Below are positions 51,269-60,672 of a DNA stretch of 64,000 nucleotides, one piece after another. The DNA lies in the NCBI RefSeq assembly GCF_000955975.1, contig NZ_JYJF01000018.1, positions 12,253-76,252 on the forward strand. Reading direction: 5' to 3'. The position numbers were made by a program, and so were the translations under genes. Below the pieces are notes generated by a model that was not told the origin of the DNA, searched no databases, and worked only from the letters and a program-made list of their open reading frames with translations. This DNA comes from Saccharothrix sp. ST-888. Lineage in GTDB: Bacteria > Actinomycetota > Actinomycetes > Streptomycetales > Streptomycetaceae. The first letter of the stretch is position 1. The number at the start of each line of letters is the position of its first letter.

Positions 51269-52942
51269 TCAGCCGCCGGAGCGTCCGCCGGCCGGAGTGG
51301 CCGCCACGGTGGTGTCCGCCTCGGAGGGGGTGCCGGCAGCGGCCTCACCGGTGGAACCGGCGCCGCTGGAACCGGCGTTGGCGGAGGCGGCGTCGGTCGC
51401 GGGCGGGTCCGCCTTCGGGGTTGCGGTGGAGACCGGGAGGTGGCGCATCAGCCGGCCCGCCAGCAGTGCCGCCCCGACCATGAAGGCCAGGCCGACGACT
51501 GCCGCCAGGTGCATCCCGTCCACGAACGCCGCCCGGGAGGCGGTGAGCAGCTCGTTCCCCGTGCGACCCGGGAGCTGCGCCGCCACGGTGACCGCGCCAC
51601 CGAGCGTGTCGTGCGCGGCTTTCGCCGTCCCGCCCGGCAGTCCGGCCGGCATCGAGTCGGTCAGCTGCGAGCGGTAGACGGCCGCGCCGGCCGCGCCGAG
51701 CAGGGCGATCCCCAGCGAGCTGCCGAGTTCGGTGGCGGTCTCCGAGGTGGCGGCGGCGGCGCCGGCTCGCTCGGCGGGAGCGGCCGAGATCACCAGGTCG
51801 GCGGTGAGCGTCATGGTCCCGACGGTGCCCGCACAGAGCACCCCGGCCGCGGTGAGCACCAGGGCCAACGGGGAGTCCGGTCCGACCCGGGTCATCAGCC
51901 CGAAGCCGGCCGCGCCGACCAGGAACCCGCCGGCCAGCTGGTGGGCCGGGCGGACTCGGCCGGCCAGCGCGGAGGAGAGACCGACCGCGACGCCCACCCC
52001 GCTGCTCGGCACCAGCGCCCAGAGCGAGGCCGCGAGCGGGCTCAGGCCCTTGACCAGTTGCAGGTACTGCGAGGTGAAGAGGGTGAAGCCCATCATGGCG
52101 AACATGGCGACGGTGTTGACCGTGATCGCGCCGCTGTAGGTCCTGATCCTGAACAGGCTCAGGTCGATGAGCGGATGCGCCGTGGTGCGCTGCCGGTGGA
52201 CGAAGAGGCCGCCCACCCCCAGGCCGGCGACGAGGATCAGGGCCGGCGTCGGGCTCCAGCCCTCGATCGCCAGGGTCTTGACGCCGTAGACGACCGGCAG
52301 CAGCGAGGCCATCGAGAGCCCGGCGCCGAGCAGGTCGAAGCTGCCGCTCTGCGGGGCGCGGTACTCGGGGAGCAGGAACGGGCCGACGAACAGCAGCAGC
52401 GCCATCACCGGGATGGAGAGCAGGAACGCCGACCCCCACCAGAAGTGGTCCAGCATCAGCCCGCCGGCCACCGGTCCCAGCGTGGCACCGCCGGTGATCG
52501 CGGCCGTCCAGGCGGCGATGGCGGACTGCCGCTGCTTCGGGTCGTGGAACATGTTGCGGATCAGCGCGAGGGTCGAGGGCATCAGGGTGGCGCCGGTGAT
52601 GCCGAGCAGGGCGCGCGCCGCGATCAGCTGGGTGGCCCCGGCGGAGTAGGCGGCGAGCAGGGAGGCCGCGGCGAAGCCGGCCGCACCGCAGAGCAGTAAG
52701 CGGCGCCGGCCGATCCGGTCGCCGAGAGCCCCCATCGGTATCAGCAGCCCGGCCAGCAGGAACGAGTAGGTGTCCATGATCCACAGCTGCTGGGTGCCAC
52801 TGGGTCTGAGGTCGGTGCTGATGAACGGCACGGCGAAGAAGAGCACTCCCATGTCCATCGAGAGCACCAGGGACGGAAGCAGCAGGACGAGCAGCCCCGT
52901 CCAGGTGCGACGACTGGCGAGGCTGGCGGTGGTGGCGGTCAT
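51269..52942 (-). CDS. MFS DHA2 (EmrB/QacA-like) drug exporter
   Basis: The 557-aa protein has 14 predicted membrane helices and the DHA2 motifs: GALGDRIGRRRLLL (motif A, about residue 70), RALLGITGATLMPSTLALIRNMF (motif B/C region, about 109-131). The last 60 residues are an Ala/Thr/Gly-rich tail. It would export a drug or a natural product by proton antiport. It is on the same strand as, and 270 bp upstream of, the NRPS gene, so it is a candidate exporter or self-resistance protein for that product. TACTGT lies 8 nt before the ATG, so a very short or absent leader is possible. Confidence 0.9.
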   Translation of the reverse strand: MTATTASLASRRTWTGLLVLLLPSLVLSMDMGVLFFAVPFISTDLRPSGTQQLWIMDTYSFLLAGLLIPMGALGDRIGRRRLLLCGAAGFAAASLLAAYSAGATQLIAARALLGITGATLMPSTLALIRNMFHDPKQRQSAIAAWTAAITGGATLGPVAGGLMLDHFWWGSAFLLSIPVMALLLFVGPFLLPEYRAPQSGSFDLLGAGLSMASLLPVVYGVKTLAIEGWSPTPALILVAGLGVGGLFVHRQRTTAHPLIDLSLFRIRTYSGAITVNTVAMFAMMGFTLFTSQYLQLVKGLSPLAASLWALVPSSGVGVAVGLSSALAGRVRPAHQLAGGFLVGAAGFGLMTRVGPDSPLALVLTAAGVLCAGTVGTMTLTADLVISAAPAERAGAAAATSETATELGSSLGIALLGAAGAAVYRSQLTDSMPAGLPGGTAKAAHDTLGGAVTVAAQLPGRTGNELLTASRAAFVDGMHLAAVVGLAFMVGAALLAGRLMRHLPVSTATPKADPPATDAASANAGSSGAGSTGEAAAGTPSEADTTVAATPAGGRSGG

Positions 52943-53155
52943 GGCAGCGACAGTACGGATGTTTGAGACGCTTGTACAGGAGAAGGTCTCGGCATGATCG
53001 TCCGGGCTCGGCGGTCGGGTCCGGACATCTGCGGCCGCAGCTGTCGACTGCTCATCCCCCTTGGCCCGCAGGCGTGTTGGTGCTCGCGGCGGGTCTCCCG
53101 ACGGGCCGACGGCCGGTGCCCCACCGCCGTGACCTGCGGTGCGAGCCCGGCCGGG

Positions 53156-56100
53156 TCACGGCCTTGCGCACCCGTCGTCGTACGGCTGATCGGGCAGCAG
53201 TCTGGTCCACCGGGCCCGGTCCACCGCACCGACCAGGGCGCAGACCGCCCGGGCGCGGCGGGCCGGGTCGGCGTCCCAGAGGTGTACCGTGCCGTCGTTG
53301 CCGCTACTGGCCAGCGTCAGTCCGTCGGGACTGAAGGCGACTCCCCAGACCGCGCTGGTGTGGCCGGTGAGGACGGCGATGCCCTGCTGGGTGGCGGTGT
53401 CCCAGAGGCGTACGGTGGCGTCGTTGCCGCTGCTCGCCAGGGTCCGTCCGTCCCGGTTGAAGGCCAGCCCGCGCACCGAACCGGTGTGCCCGGTCAGGGT
53501 GCTGACGGTCCTTCGGGTGGCGGTGTCCCACAGGCGTACGGTGGCGTCGTTGCCGCTGCTCGCCAGGGTGTGCCCGTCCGGGCTGAACGCCAGCCCGCGC
53601 ACCGAACCGGTGTGCCCGGTGAGCGTACCCGCGAGCCGGGCGCCGGCGACCTCCCACAGGCTGATCGTCAGATCATCGCTGCCACTCGCCAGGGTCCGGC
53701 CGTCCGGACTGAACGCCAGCGCGTTGACGAAGTCGGTGTGCCCGGTGAGCACCGCCACCGTCCGCTGCTCCCGGACGTCCCAGATCCGCACCGTACGGTC
53801 CTCGCCCGCCGAGGCGAGCAGCCGCCCGTCCGGGCTGAACGCCACCGCGAGCACCGAGCCCTGATGGCCGGTGAGGACGGCGACGGGCTGCCCGCGATCG
53901 ACGTCCCAGAGCCGCACCGTCCGGTCGGCGCTGCCCGAGGCGGCCAGCGAACCGTCCGGACTGGACGCCACCGCGAACACCGAGCCCTCGTGACCGGCGA
54001 GCGAGTGCAGCAGGCGGTGCGAGCCCGCCTCCCAGACGCACACGGTGTGATCCGTCCCGGCCGTGATCATCCGCCGTCCGTCCGGACCGAAGGCCACCTG
54101 CCACACCTCGGTGAACGGGCGCGGCACCAGCGCGGCCGTCGCCGGATCCCAGAGCACCACCGACTGGTCGAAGCCGGCCGTGGCCACCTGCCCGTGCGAA
54201 CTCACCGCCACCCCCTGGACATAGTCGGTGTGACCGGCCAGCGTGCCGATCGTCCGCAGGCTCGGCACGTCCCACAGCCGCGCCGTACCGTCGCCGCTGG
54301 CGCTGACCACCGTGCTGCCGTCCGGGGTGAAGGCGACCGCGTTGATGTCGTCGGTGTGGCCGGTGAGGGTGGCGGTGTTCCGGTGGTCGGCGGTGTCCCA
54401 CAGGCGCAGCGTGCGGTCGGCGCTGCCCGAGGCCAGGAGGTGGCCGTCCGGACTGAAGGCCAGGCCGAGGATGTCGTCGGTGTGACCGGAGAGCGTGGCG
54501 ACCGGCTCGTAGGTCGTGGTGTCCCACAGACGCAGGGTGCGATCGGCGCTGCCGGAGGCCAGGGTGTGTCCGTCCGGAGAGAACGCGACCGCGTTGATCT
54601 CGTCGGTGTGACCGGTGAGGGCGGCGATGCTCCGGTGGCTTCCGGTGTCCCAGAGCCGGATGGTACGGTCCGCGTCCGCCGAGGCCAGTACCCGGCCGTC
54701 CGGACTGAACGCCACCGCGCGGGCGCCGCCGCCGTGCCCGGGGAGGGTGGCGGACAGTCGGCGGGAGGCGACGTCCCAGAGCCGTACGGTGTCGTCCGAG
54801 GCGGCCGAGGCCACCGAACCGCCGTCCGGACTGAACGCCACCGAGCGCACCCGGCCCCGATGGCCCGTCAGCGTGGCGATCAGGGTGCGCTCCGAGGCGT
54901 CCCACAGCTTCACCGCGTCGTCCGACCCGGCGGACGCCAGCAGCCGGCCGTCCGGCGCGAAGGCCACCGAGTTCACCGGACCGGTATGGCCGAGCAGCCG
55001 CCCCTGGAACGGCTGCGCCTGGGTGCTCAGCAGCGCACCGCGCGCCTCCACGGTCGGCGAACTCCGGTACGCCGCACGGGCCAGCAGCATCGCCGCCTCG
55101 GGACGACCGACCGCCAGCGCCGCCGAACGCGCCGCCATCGCCCGCGACTGCGCCTCCCGCCGCTGCGCCAGCGCGCCCGACCGCTGCTGGAGCGCTAGCA
55201 CCCCGGCGAGCAGGGTCAGTGCCAGCAGCACACCGAGCGTCGCCACCATCCGCCGCTGCCGACGGGACTGCCGCTCGGCCGCCTGCCGCTGGGCGTCCTC
55301 GGCGGCGGTGCTCGCGGCGAGGAACTCGGCTTCGACGTAGCCGAGTTCGACCCGCCGACCGCCGTCCTCGGCCCAGTCGCGGGCCGCTGCCAGCTTGGTG
55401 CCCCGGTAGAGCAGCGCGGGATCCCGGCCCTCGCGGAGCCATTCGGCCGAGACCTCGGCCAGCTGCTGACGGCCCAGCAGCGCCGTCCGGTCGACCTGGA
55501 TCCAGCGCCGCAGCCGGGGCCAGGCCCGCAGCAGCGCCTCATGGGTGATCTCCACCGTCTCGCGGTCGGCCGTCAGCAGGCGCGCCCGGACGAAGGCGTC
55601 CAGGACCGCCGCCGCACCGTCCGGATCGGCCGACTGGCACAGCAGCTGCTCGCGCTCGGCCCGCGAACGGGTCTCCTCGCCGCCCTCGCGCAGATGCACC
55701 AGCCGCACCAACAGGCGCCGCGCGAGCTGCTGTTGGAGCGGCGCGAGCCGGGTGAACACGTCCTCGGCGGTCCGGGCGACGGCGCCGTGGATCCCGCCGC
55801 TGTGCAGATAGCCCTCGACGGTCATGACCCGGCCCTGGCGCTGCTGCCAGGTGGCGCGCAGCGCGTGCGAGAGCAGCGGCAGTGCCCCGGCCAGCGGTCC
55901 GGGCCCGGCGGTACTGCCGGACAGCTCGTCCGGGCTGCCGAGGTCGCGCAGCAGCAGTTCGACCAGGCCCGGCTCCAGGACCAGACCGGCCTGTTCGGCG
56001 GGGCGGGTGATCGAGGCGCGCAGCTCGGCGGCGTTCATCGGCGGCAGAGCCAGCGAACCGTGGGTGAAGACCGGGGCGAGTTCGGGATGCTCCAGGCAGC

Positions 56101-57247
56101 GCCCGCAGAAGTCGGCGCGGACGCCGAGCAGGACGGCGATCGGCGGTTGGACAGGGGACTCGGCAACTGCCTTGGAAGTCGGGATAGTTGAAAGGCTGTG
56201 CAGGAGGCGGACGAAGGCGCGCTGCTCGGCCCGGTCCGTGCAGAGGGTGAAGGTCTCCTCGAACTGGTCCACCACCAGGACCAGGCCGCCGGGTGTCCCA
56301 CTGACGGGTGCCGCGCCTCCGGCCGGTCGGTCGGTCGGCCCGGTGGTGGGCGGTTGCCACGCGTGGCCGAGTGCCGCACGGATCGCGTCGGCCGCTGCCT
56401 CCGGGGCATCGCGAATCTGATGGTCCGTCAGTTCCGGTGCCACGTCGGGCAGTGCCGACTCCAGCGACCGCAGCAGGGCGGCGATCGGTCGGCCGGTCGG
56501 CGTGCTGACCGCGACGGGCCAGTCGGCGCGGGTGGCGGGGGTGGTGTGGTTGGTGGACGGCTGTGCCGCCTCGGGCAGAGCGCCGGCTCGTGGCGGGCCG
56601 ATGTACGGTTCGCCGGGCGGTGATTCGGCGAGCGGCGGTTCGGTGCGGGGCGGTTCGGTCGGGAACACCCCGCTGCGCAGTGCGCCGTCCCGCAGTGCGG
56701 GCAGCAGGCCCGCCATCAGCAGCGAGGACTTGCCGGCCCCGGAGGGTGCCACCAGGGCCACCGGACCGTGCCCGATCCGTTCGGCCAGGCGGTCCAGCAG
56801 TGCGGTGGTGACCGTCTCCCGCCCGAAGAACCAGCGGGCCTCGCGCGAGCCGAAGGAGGCCAGGCCCGGGTACGGGCACTCGGGGCGCGGCCCGCCCAAC
56901 TCCGCTGCCTGCGCCTGTTGCTGTTCCTGTGTCTGTGACTGCGCCGCTGGTTGGGACGGGCCCGGGACGGCCGTCCGGGCCGCCGCCGCGCCGACCAGCC
57001 GGAGCAGTACGCCGCCGCTCAGCAGGGCCTCGTCGCAGCGGCGTGCCACGTCGGGGGTGGCCGGCTTGGTGCCGTTCTCGATCTTGCTGAGATAGCCCTT
57101 GCTGTAGTGGATCAGCCGGGCGAGTTCGCTCAGCGAGACCCGCCGGGCTGCCCGCAACTCCCTCAGCTGCGCCCCGAACTCGCACTCCGCGTCCGTCGGT
57201 CCGGCCTGCGCCGTGCCGTTCCCGCCCGCCTTCGGTCCCCGGTCCAT
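53156..57247 (-). CDS. HTH-STAND ATPase with fourteen WD40 repeats
   Basis: The 1363-aa protein begins with an XRE-type HTH (about residues 25-75; LSELARLIHYSKGYLSKIENG), then an nSTAND1 ATPase module (about 120-600): FFGRE, Walker A VAPSGAGKSSLL, Walker B LVLVVDQFEE, LGVRADFCGRC, ending in a winged region (ITHEALLRAWPRLRRWI). A membrane helix near residue 650 (MVATLGVLLALTLLAGVLAL) precedes fourteen WD40 units of about 42 residues, enough for two seven-bladed propellers. Units 12 and 13 are nearly identical. The start is ATG 57247. Such proteins are large sensor switches of unknown input; HTH suggests DNA binding, yet the helix may tie it to the membrane. Confidence 0.92.
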   Translation of the reverse strand: MDRGPKAGGNGTAQAGPTDAECEFGAQLRELRAARRVSLSELARLIHYSKGYLSKIENGTKPATPDVARRCDEALLSGGVLLRLVGAAAARTAVPGPSQPAAQSQTQEQQQAQAAELGGPRPECPYPGLASFGSREARWFFGRETVTTALLDRLAERIGHGPVALVAPSGAGKSSLLMAGLLPALRDGALRSGVFPTEPPRTEPPLAESPPGEPYIGPPRAGALPEAAQPSTNHTTPATRADWPVAVSTPTGRPIAALLRSLESALPDVAPELTDHQIRDAPEAAADAIRAALGHAWQPPTTGPTDRPAGGAAPVSGTPGGLVLVVDQFEETFTLCTDRAEQRAFVRLLHSLSTIPTSKAVAESPVQPPIAVLLGVRADFCGRCLEHPELAPVFTHGSLALPPMNAAELRASITRPAEQAGLVLEPGLVELLLRDLGSPDELSGSTAGPGPLAGALPLLSHALRATWQQRQGRVMTVEGYLHSGGIHGAVARTAEDVFTRLAPLQQQLARRLLVRLVHLREGGEETRSRAEREQLLCQSADPDGAAAVLDAFVRARLLTADRETVEITHEALLRAWPRLRRWIQVDRTALLGRQQLAEVSAEWLREGRDPALLYRGTKLAAARDWAEDGGRRVELGYVEAEFLAASTAAEDAQRQAAERQSRRQRRMVATLGVLLALTLLAGVLALQQRSGALAQRREAQSRAMAARSAALAVGRPEAAMLLARAAYRSSPTVEARGALLSTQAQPFQGRLLGHTGPVNSVAFAPDGRLLASAGSDDAVKLWDASERTLIATLTGHRGRVRSVAFSPDGGSVASAASDDTVRLWDVASRRLSATLPGHGGGARAVAFSPDGRVLASADADRTIRLWDTGSHRSIAALTGHTDEINAVAFSPDGHTLASGSADRTLRLWDTTTYEPVATLSGHTDDILGLAFSPDGHLLASGSADRTLRLWDTADHRNTATLTGHTDDINAVAFTPDGSTVVSASGDGTARLWDVPSLRTIGTLAGHTDYVQGVAVSSHGQVATAGFDQSVVLWDPATAALVPRPFTEVWQVAFGPDGRRMITAGTDHTVCVWEAGSHRLLHSLAGHEGSVFAVASSPDGSLAASGSADRTVRLWDVDRGQPVAVLTGHQGSVLAVAFSPDGRLLASAGEDRTVRIWDVREQRTVAVLTGHTDFVNALAFSPDGRTLASGSDDLTISLWEVAGARLAGTLTGHTGSVRGLAFSPDGHTLASSGNDATVRLWDTATRRTVSTLTGHTGSVRGLAFNRDGRTLASSGNDATVRLWDTATQQGIAVLTGHTSAVWGVAFSPDGLTLASSGNDGTVHLWDADPARRARAVCALVGAVDRARWTRLLPDQPYDDGCARP

Positions 57248-57480
57248 ACGTACCCCTGCGGTCCTCGCCCGGACCCGTTCCGCCGATCGGGCCCTCGGTG
57301 TGGCACCGTCAGATTACGGTCGGTAGCCGCCTTGGTGGGAATCCGTACGGGGGGCCAACCACCCGAGGGGGTGGCCTCGGTGGGAGGTCGGCCCGTTCGG
57401 GGGACGGCCCGGGGTGGATCGGTCGTACGTAGTGCCGTGGACCGACTGTCCGTACGAGCTGCCGCAGGGGTGATGGAGCG

Positions 57481-58260
57481 TCAGAGCGGAAGCAGATCGG
57501 GTCGCTTGGCCTCGACGTGGTCGCCCGAGGACTCGCCGCGCAGCCGCCTGCCGACCCAGGGCAGCAGGAACTCGCGGGCCCACTGGATGTTCTCCCGGCG
57601 GAGGTCGGCCGGCGTCGGAGTCGGCTGGAACGGCCAGGGGGCCTCGGGGTCGTCCACGTCGAAACCGAGGGCGCGGGCGGCCAGCAGTGCGACGCGCTGG
57701 TGGCCCTCCGGGGAGAGGTGCAGCCGGTCCTCGCTCCAGGCGCGGCGGTCGTGCACCGAGCGCAGCGACCAGAGGTCGGCGACCGCGCAGCCGTTGCGGT
57801 CGGCGATCGCCCGCAGGTGCCCGTTGTAGGTCGCGATCTTGCCCCGGAGCATTCCGAGCACCGGGACGCCGCGGGTGTCGAAGCCGGTGCAGATCAGCAC
57901 CGTGCCGACGTGCTCGCGCAGTTCCACCACCGCGGCCTCGAAGCGCTCCGCGACGTCGTCCGGGTCGCTGCCCGGCCGAAGGATGTCGTTTCCTCCCGCG
58001 CACAGGGTCACCAGGTCCGGTGCGATCCGCCGCACCTGCGGAACCTGCTCGGCGACGATCTGGTCGAGCAGCCGCCCCCGGACGGCGAGGTTGGCGTAGC
58101 GGAAGGCGCTGTCGGGGCGGCGTGCGGCCAGCATCCCGGCGAGGCGGTCCGCCCAGCCGGCGAACTGGCCGTCCGGGCCTGGGTCGTTGAGGCCCTCGGT
58201 GAAGCTGTCCCCGAGGGCTGCGTAGGAGCTGAGGTCAAGGGTCTCCAGGTTGTCAGCCAT
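57481..58260 (-). CDS. SGNH/GDSL-family hydrolase
   Basis: The 259-aa enzyme has the four SGNH blocks: ALGDSFTEG (nucleophile Ser, about residue 19), NLAVRG (oxyanion Gly), AGGNDI (Asn) and EDRLHLSPEGH (Asp-x-x-His). No signal peptide is present, so it is cytoplasmic, unlike the secreted streptomycete lipases. It would hydrolyse an ester or acyl group of unknown substrate. Orientation is the same as the STAND-WD40 gene, 233 bp apart, with no clear link between them. The gap 57248-57480 holds only a GGCC-CCACC/GGGTGG-type imperfect stem near 57355. Confidence 0.9.
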   Translation of the reverse strand: MADNLETLDLSSYAALGDSFTEGLNDPGPDGQFAGWADRLAGMLAARRPDSAFRYANLAVRGRLLDQIVAEQVPQVRRIAPDLVTLCAGGNDILRPGSDPDDVAERFEAAVVELREHVGTVLICTGFDTRGVPVLGMLRGKIATYNGHLRAIADRNGCAVADLWSLRSVHDRRAWSEDRLHLSPEGHQRVALLAARALGFDVDDPEAPWPFQPTPTPADLRRENIQWAREFLLPWVGRRLRGESSGDHVEAKRPDLLPL

Positions 58261-58438
58261 GACGGCAATAGTTCACTGTGTGAAGTGACCTACGCCACCG
58301 TAGGTGGCCCCCAGGGCGGCGTGATCTCGACCACCACCTCGCTGACCTGTGACGATGCGATCCGCGGTGACCGATTTCGGCCCCTCCGACCTGACATGCC
58401 CGGACGGTCGCGCCGGGCGGTTCGCCGCCGATGCCGTG

Positions 58439-58470
58439 CGGCCCGGCCGGAGCGTGGTCCGGCCGGGCCG
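58439..58470 (-). terminator. Perfect 13-bp hairpin after M1 peptidase gene
   Basis: CGGCCCGGCCGGA (58439-58451) and TCCGGCCGGGCCG (58458-58470) pair fully around the 6-nt loop GCGTGG, 61 bp after the aminopeptidase stop codon. Confidence 0.9.
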
Positions 58471-58530
58471 TCAGCGGGCTATCGGGTCAGTGGTCCGCAG
58501 GGCAGCGGGTCTGCGGGTCGGCAGGGTGCC

Positions 58531-60033
58531 TCAGTGCCCGTCCTGGTCGTGGACGTCGTTGGTCGCCTCGATCTGCTTCCACGAGCGCGGCTCCTGGACG
58601 GAACCCGCAGCCGCCGCCGCGAACTTCGCCGAGCCGCCGGCGGCGGGCGCCGGCTTCGCGGCGGTGTAGAGCCAGGTCTGGAGCAGGCTGCCCAGCTTCT
58701 TGCCGGAGATGCGTTCCGCCAGCGCCTGGAAGTCCGCCACGGTCGCGTTGCCATAGCGGTGCTCGGTCGGCCAGGCCCGCAGGATCTGGAAGAACTTGTC
58801 GTCGCCGACCGCGTTCCGCAGTGCCTGGATGGCGGCCGCGCCCCGGTCGTACACCGCGCTGTGGAACTGGTTCGCCGCGCCCGGGTCGCCGGGCTTGACG
58901 GTCCAGAACGGGTCGTCGGCCGGGTGCGAGGCGTAGAGGTAGTCGGCGAGCTCCTGTGCGCTGCCCTCGCCCTGGTGCTCGGACCAGAGCCACTGCGCGT
59001 ACCGGGCGAAGCCCTCGTTCAGCCAGATGTCGCTCCAGCGCTTGAGCGAGACGCTGTCGCCGTACCACTGGTGGGCCAGCTCGTGCACCACCACCGTGCT
59101 GCTGGCGCCGTTGGCGAACTGGTAGGGGCTGTAGAAGACGCGGGTCTGCGTCTCCAGCGCGAAGTGCGTGTCGACGTTGGGGACATAGCCGCCGAGCGCG
59201 CTGAACGGGTACGGGCCGAAGATGCCGCTCAGCCAGTCCGCGAGCTCGCCGGTGCGCTCGACGCTCGCCCGTGCGGCGCCGTCGTTGTCGCCCAGGTCCT
59301 TGCTGTAGGCGTTGATGATGGGCAGGCCGCCGCTGCTGGTGCCGGTGGTGATGTCGAACCTGCCGATCGCGAGCGTGGCGAGGTACGTCGCCTGCGGCTT
59401 GTTCTCACGCCAGTTGTAGCGGGTCCAGCCCAGCTGGGAGGACTGGGAGGAGAGCACGCCGTTGCTGATCGCCTGGGTGCCGTCGGGGACCAGGACGGAG
59501 ACGTCGAAGGTGGCCTTGTCGGACGGGTGGTCGTTGCTCGGGAACCACCACCAGGCCGACTCCGGCTCCCCGGCGGCCACCCCGCCGTCCGGGGTGCGCA
59601 GCCAGGCGGTGAACCCGTACCGGGCGACCTTGGACGGCACGCCCGAGTAGCGCACGACCACCGTGGCGTTCGAGCCCTTGGCGAGCGGGGCTGCGGGGGT
59701 GACCTCCAACTCCTGCTCGCCGGTCGCGGCGAACTTGGCCGGGCGTCCGTTGACCACCACCTCGCTGACGTTCAGGGCGAAGTCGAGGTTGAAGCGGGAG
59801 AGGTCCTGGGTGGCGGTGGCGAGCAGGGTCGCCGTCCCCTCCAGCTGGTCCGTCGAAGGCTGGTACTTCAGCCGTAGGTCGTAGTGCGAGACGTTGTAAC
59901 CGCCGTTGCCGTACGTCGGATAGTACGGGTCACCGATGCCCGGGGCGCCCACGGTCGGGGTGCCGGCCGACGCCGGGTTGGCGAGGAGCAGCAGTGCGGC
60001 GCTGACGGCGGGGACGATCATCCTCTTGCGCAC
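58531..60033 (-). CDS. Secreted M1-family metallopeptidase
   Basis: The 500-aa zinc aminopeptidase has a Sec signal peptide (cleaved after ASA near residue 23). The zinc site HELAHQWYGD (317-326) is followed by the third ligand Glu340 in WLNEGFARY, and the exopeptidase motif is seen as FALETQTR (291-298) in place of GAMEN, as in the short bacterial secreted M1 group. It lacks the large C-terminal domain of PepN. The tail ends NDVHDQDGH, His/Asp-rich. It should remove N-terminal residues from peptides outside the cell. Confidence 0.92.
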   Translation of the reverse strand: MRKRMIVPAVSAALLLLANPASAGTPTVGAPGIGDPYYPTYGNGGYNVSHYDLRLKYQPSTDQLEGTATLLATATQDLSRFNLDFALNVSEVVVNGRPAKFAATGEQELEVTPAAPLAKGSNATVVVRYSGVPSKVARYGFTAWLRTPDGGVAAGEPESAWWWFPSNDHPSDKATFDVSVLVPDGTQAISNGVLSSQSSQLGWTRYNWRENKPQATYLATLAIGRFDITTGTSSGGLPIINAYSKDLGDNDGAARASVERTGELADWLSGIFGPYPFSALGGYVPNVDTHFALETQTRVFYSPYQFANGASSTVVVHELAHQWYGDSVSLKRWSDIWLNEGFARYAQWLWSEHQGEGSAQELADYLYASHPADDPFWTVKPGDPGAANQFHSAVYDRGAAAIQALRNAVGDDKFFQILRAWPTEHRYGNATVADFQALAERISGKKLGSLLQTWLYTAAKPAPAAGGSAKFAAAAAGSVQEPRSWKQIEATNDVHDQDGH

Positions 60034-60176
60034 GAATCCTCCGGTGCATTGGAATTATGTGATCTGACGGTAAGTCGGATCTTTCTCCCATTGCGGCAGA
60101 GTTCACTCGTGCCGTTATGAAATGTTCATGCAAAGCAACAGGGTGTCGTCAGCTCGTCATCAGGCCCGTTGCCCCG

Positions 60177-60590
60177 TCAGTCGACCACGCCGTCGAGGTA
60201 GACCCAGGCGCCGTCGACCCGGGTGAAACGGCTCAGCTCCTCCAGCACGCCCTCCTGCCGCCCCTCCGTGTAGTGCGCGCGGAACCGGACCGTCCCCTCG
60301 CTGTGGAACGGCCCGCCGTCCGTGGCCGCCAGGATCTCCAGCCGGACCCAGCGCAGCCGCGCGTCCAGGTCGAGCCGCTCGGGCCTGGTCTCCGGGTGCC
60401 AGCTGCGCAGCAGGTACGCCTCGTCCCCCGCGGCGAACGCGCTGAACCGCGAACGCATCAGCAACTCCGCCGTGGCGGCCGCGGCCTCGCCCCGGTGCAG
60501 CCGTCCGCAGCAGTCCCCGTACGAGGCGGACAGCCCGCAGGGGCAGGGCGAGGTGGAGACGATCGAGGGCTTCGGGCTGCGTCGAGACAT
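60177..60590 (-). CDS. YchJ / UPF0225 family protein
   Basis: The 137-aa protein shows CPCGLSASYGDCCGRLHRGE (about residues 16-35), a SEC-C-like zinc motif, and LLMRSRFSAFAAGDEAYLLRSWH, the NTF2-like YchJ core. Function is unknown; the fold suggests binding of a small ligand. The ATG at 60590 is preferred, though one three codons upstream exists. It ends 143 bp from the M1 peptidase start; the AT-rich region 60034-60176 carries that gene's promoter. Confidence 0.88.
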   Translation of the reverse strand: MSRRSPKPSIVSTSPCPCGLSASYGDCCGRLHRGEAAAATAELLMRSRFSAFAAGDEAYLLRSWHPETRPERLDLDARLRWVRLEILAATDGGPFHSEGTVRFRAHYTEGRQEGVLEELSRFTRVDGAWVYLDGVVD

Positions 60591-60672
60591 GGACCCCATT
60601 CTGCCTGGTCGGCCCACCCGGCCCGCACCGCGCAGCCGGCCCGCCCCGGGATGTCCCGGCGGGCGCGGCCGG

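Noticed and set aside
52994..55198. 734-codon open frame with AGGAG before its ATG, divergent from the DHA2 exporter
   Set aside because: I considered a TetR gene here because of its position. The product has no HTH and mirrors the WD40 repeats of the minus-strand gene.
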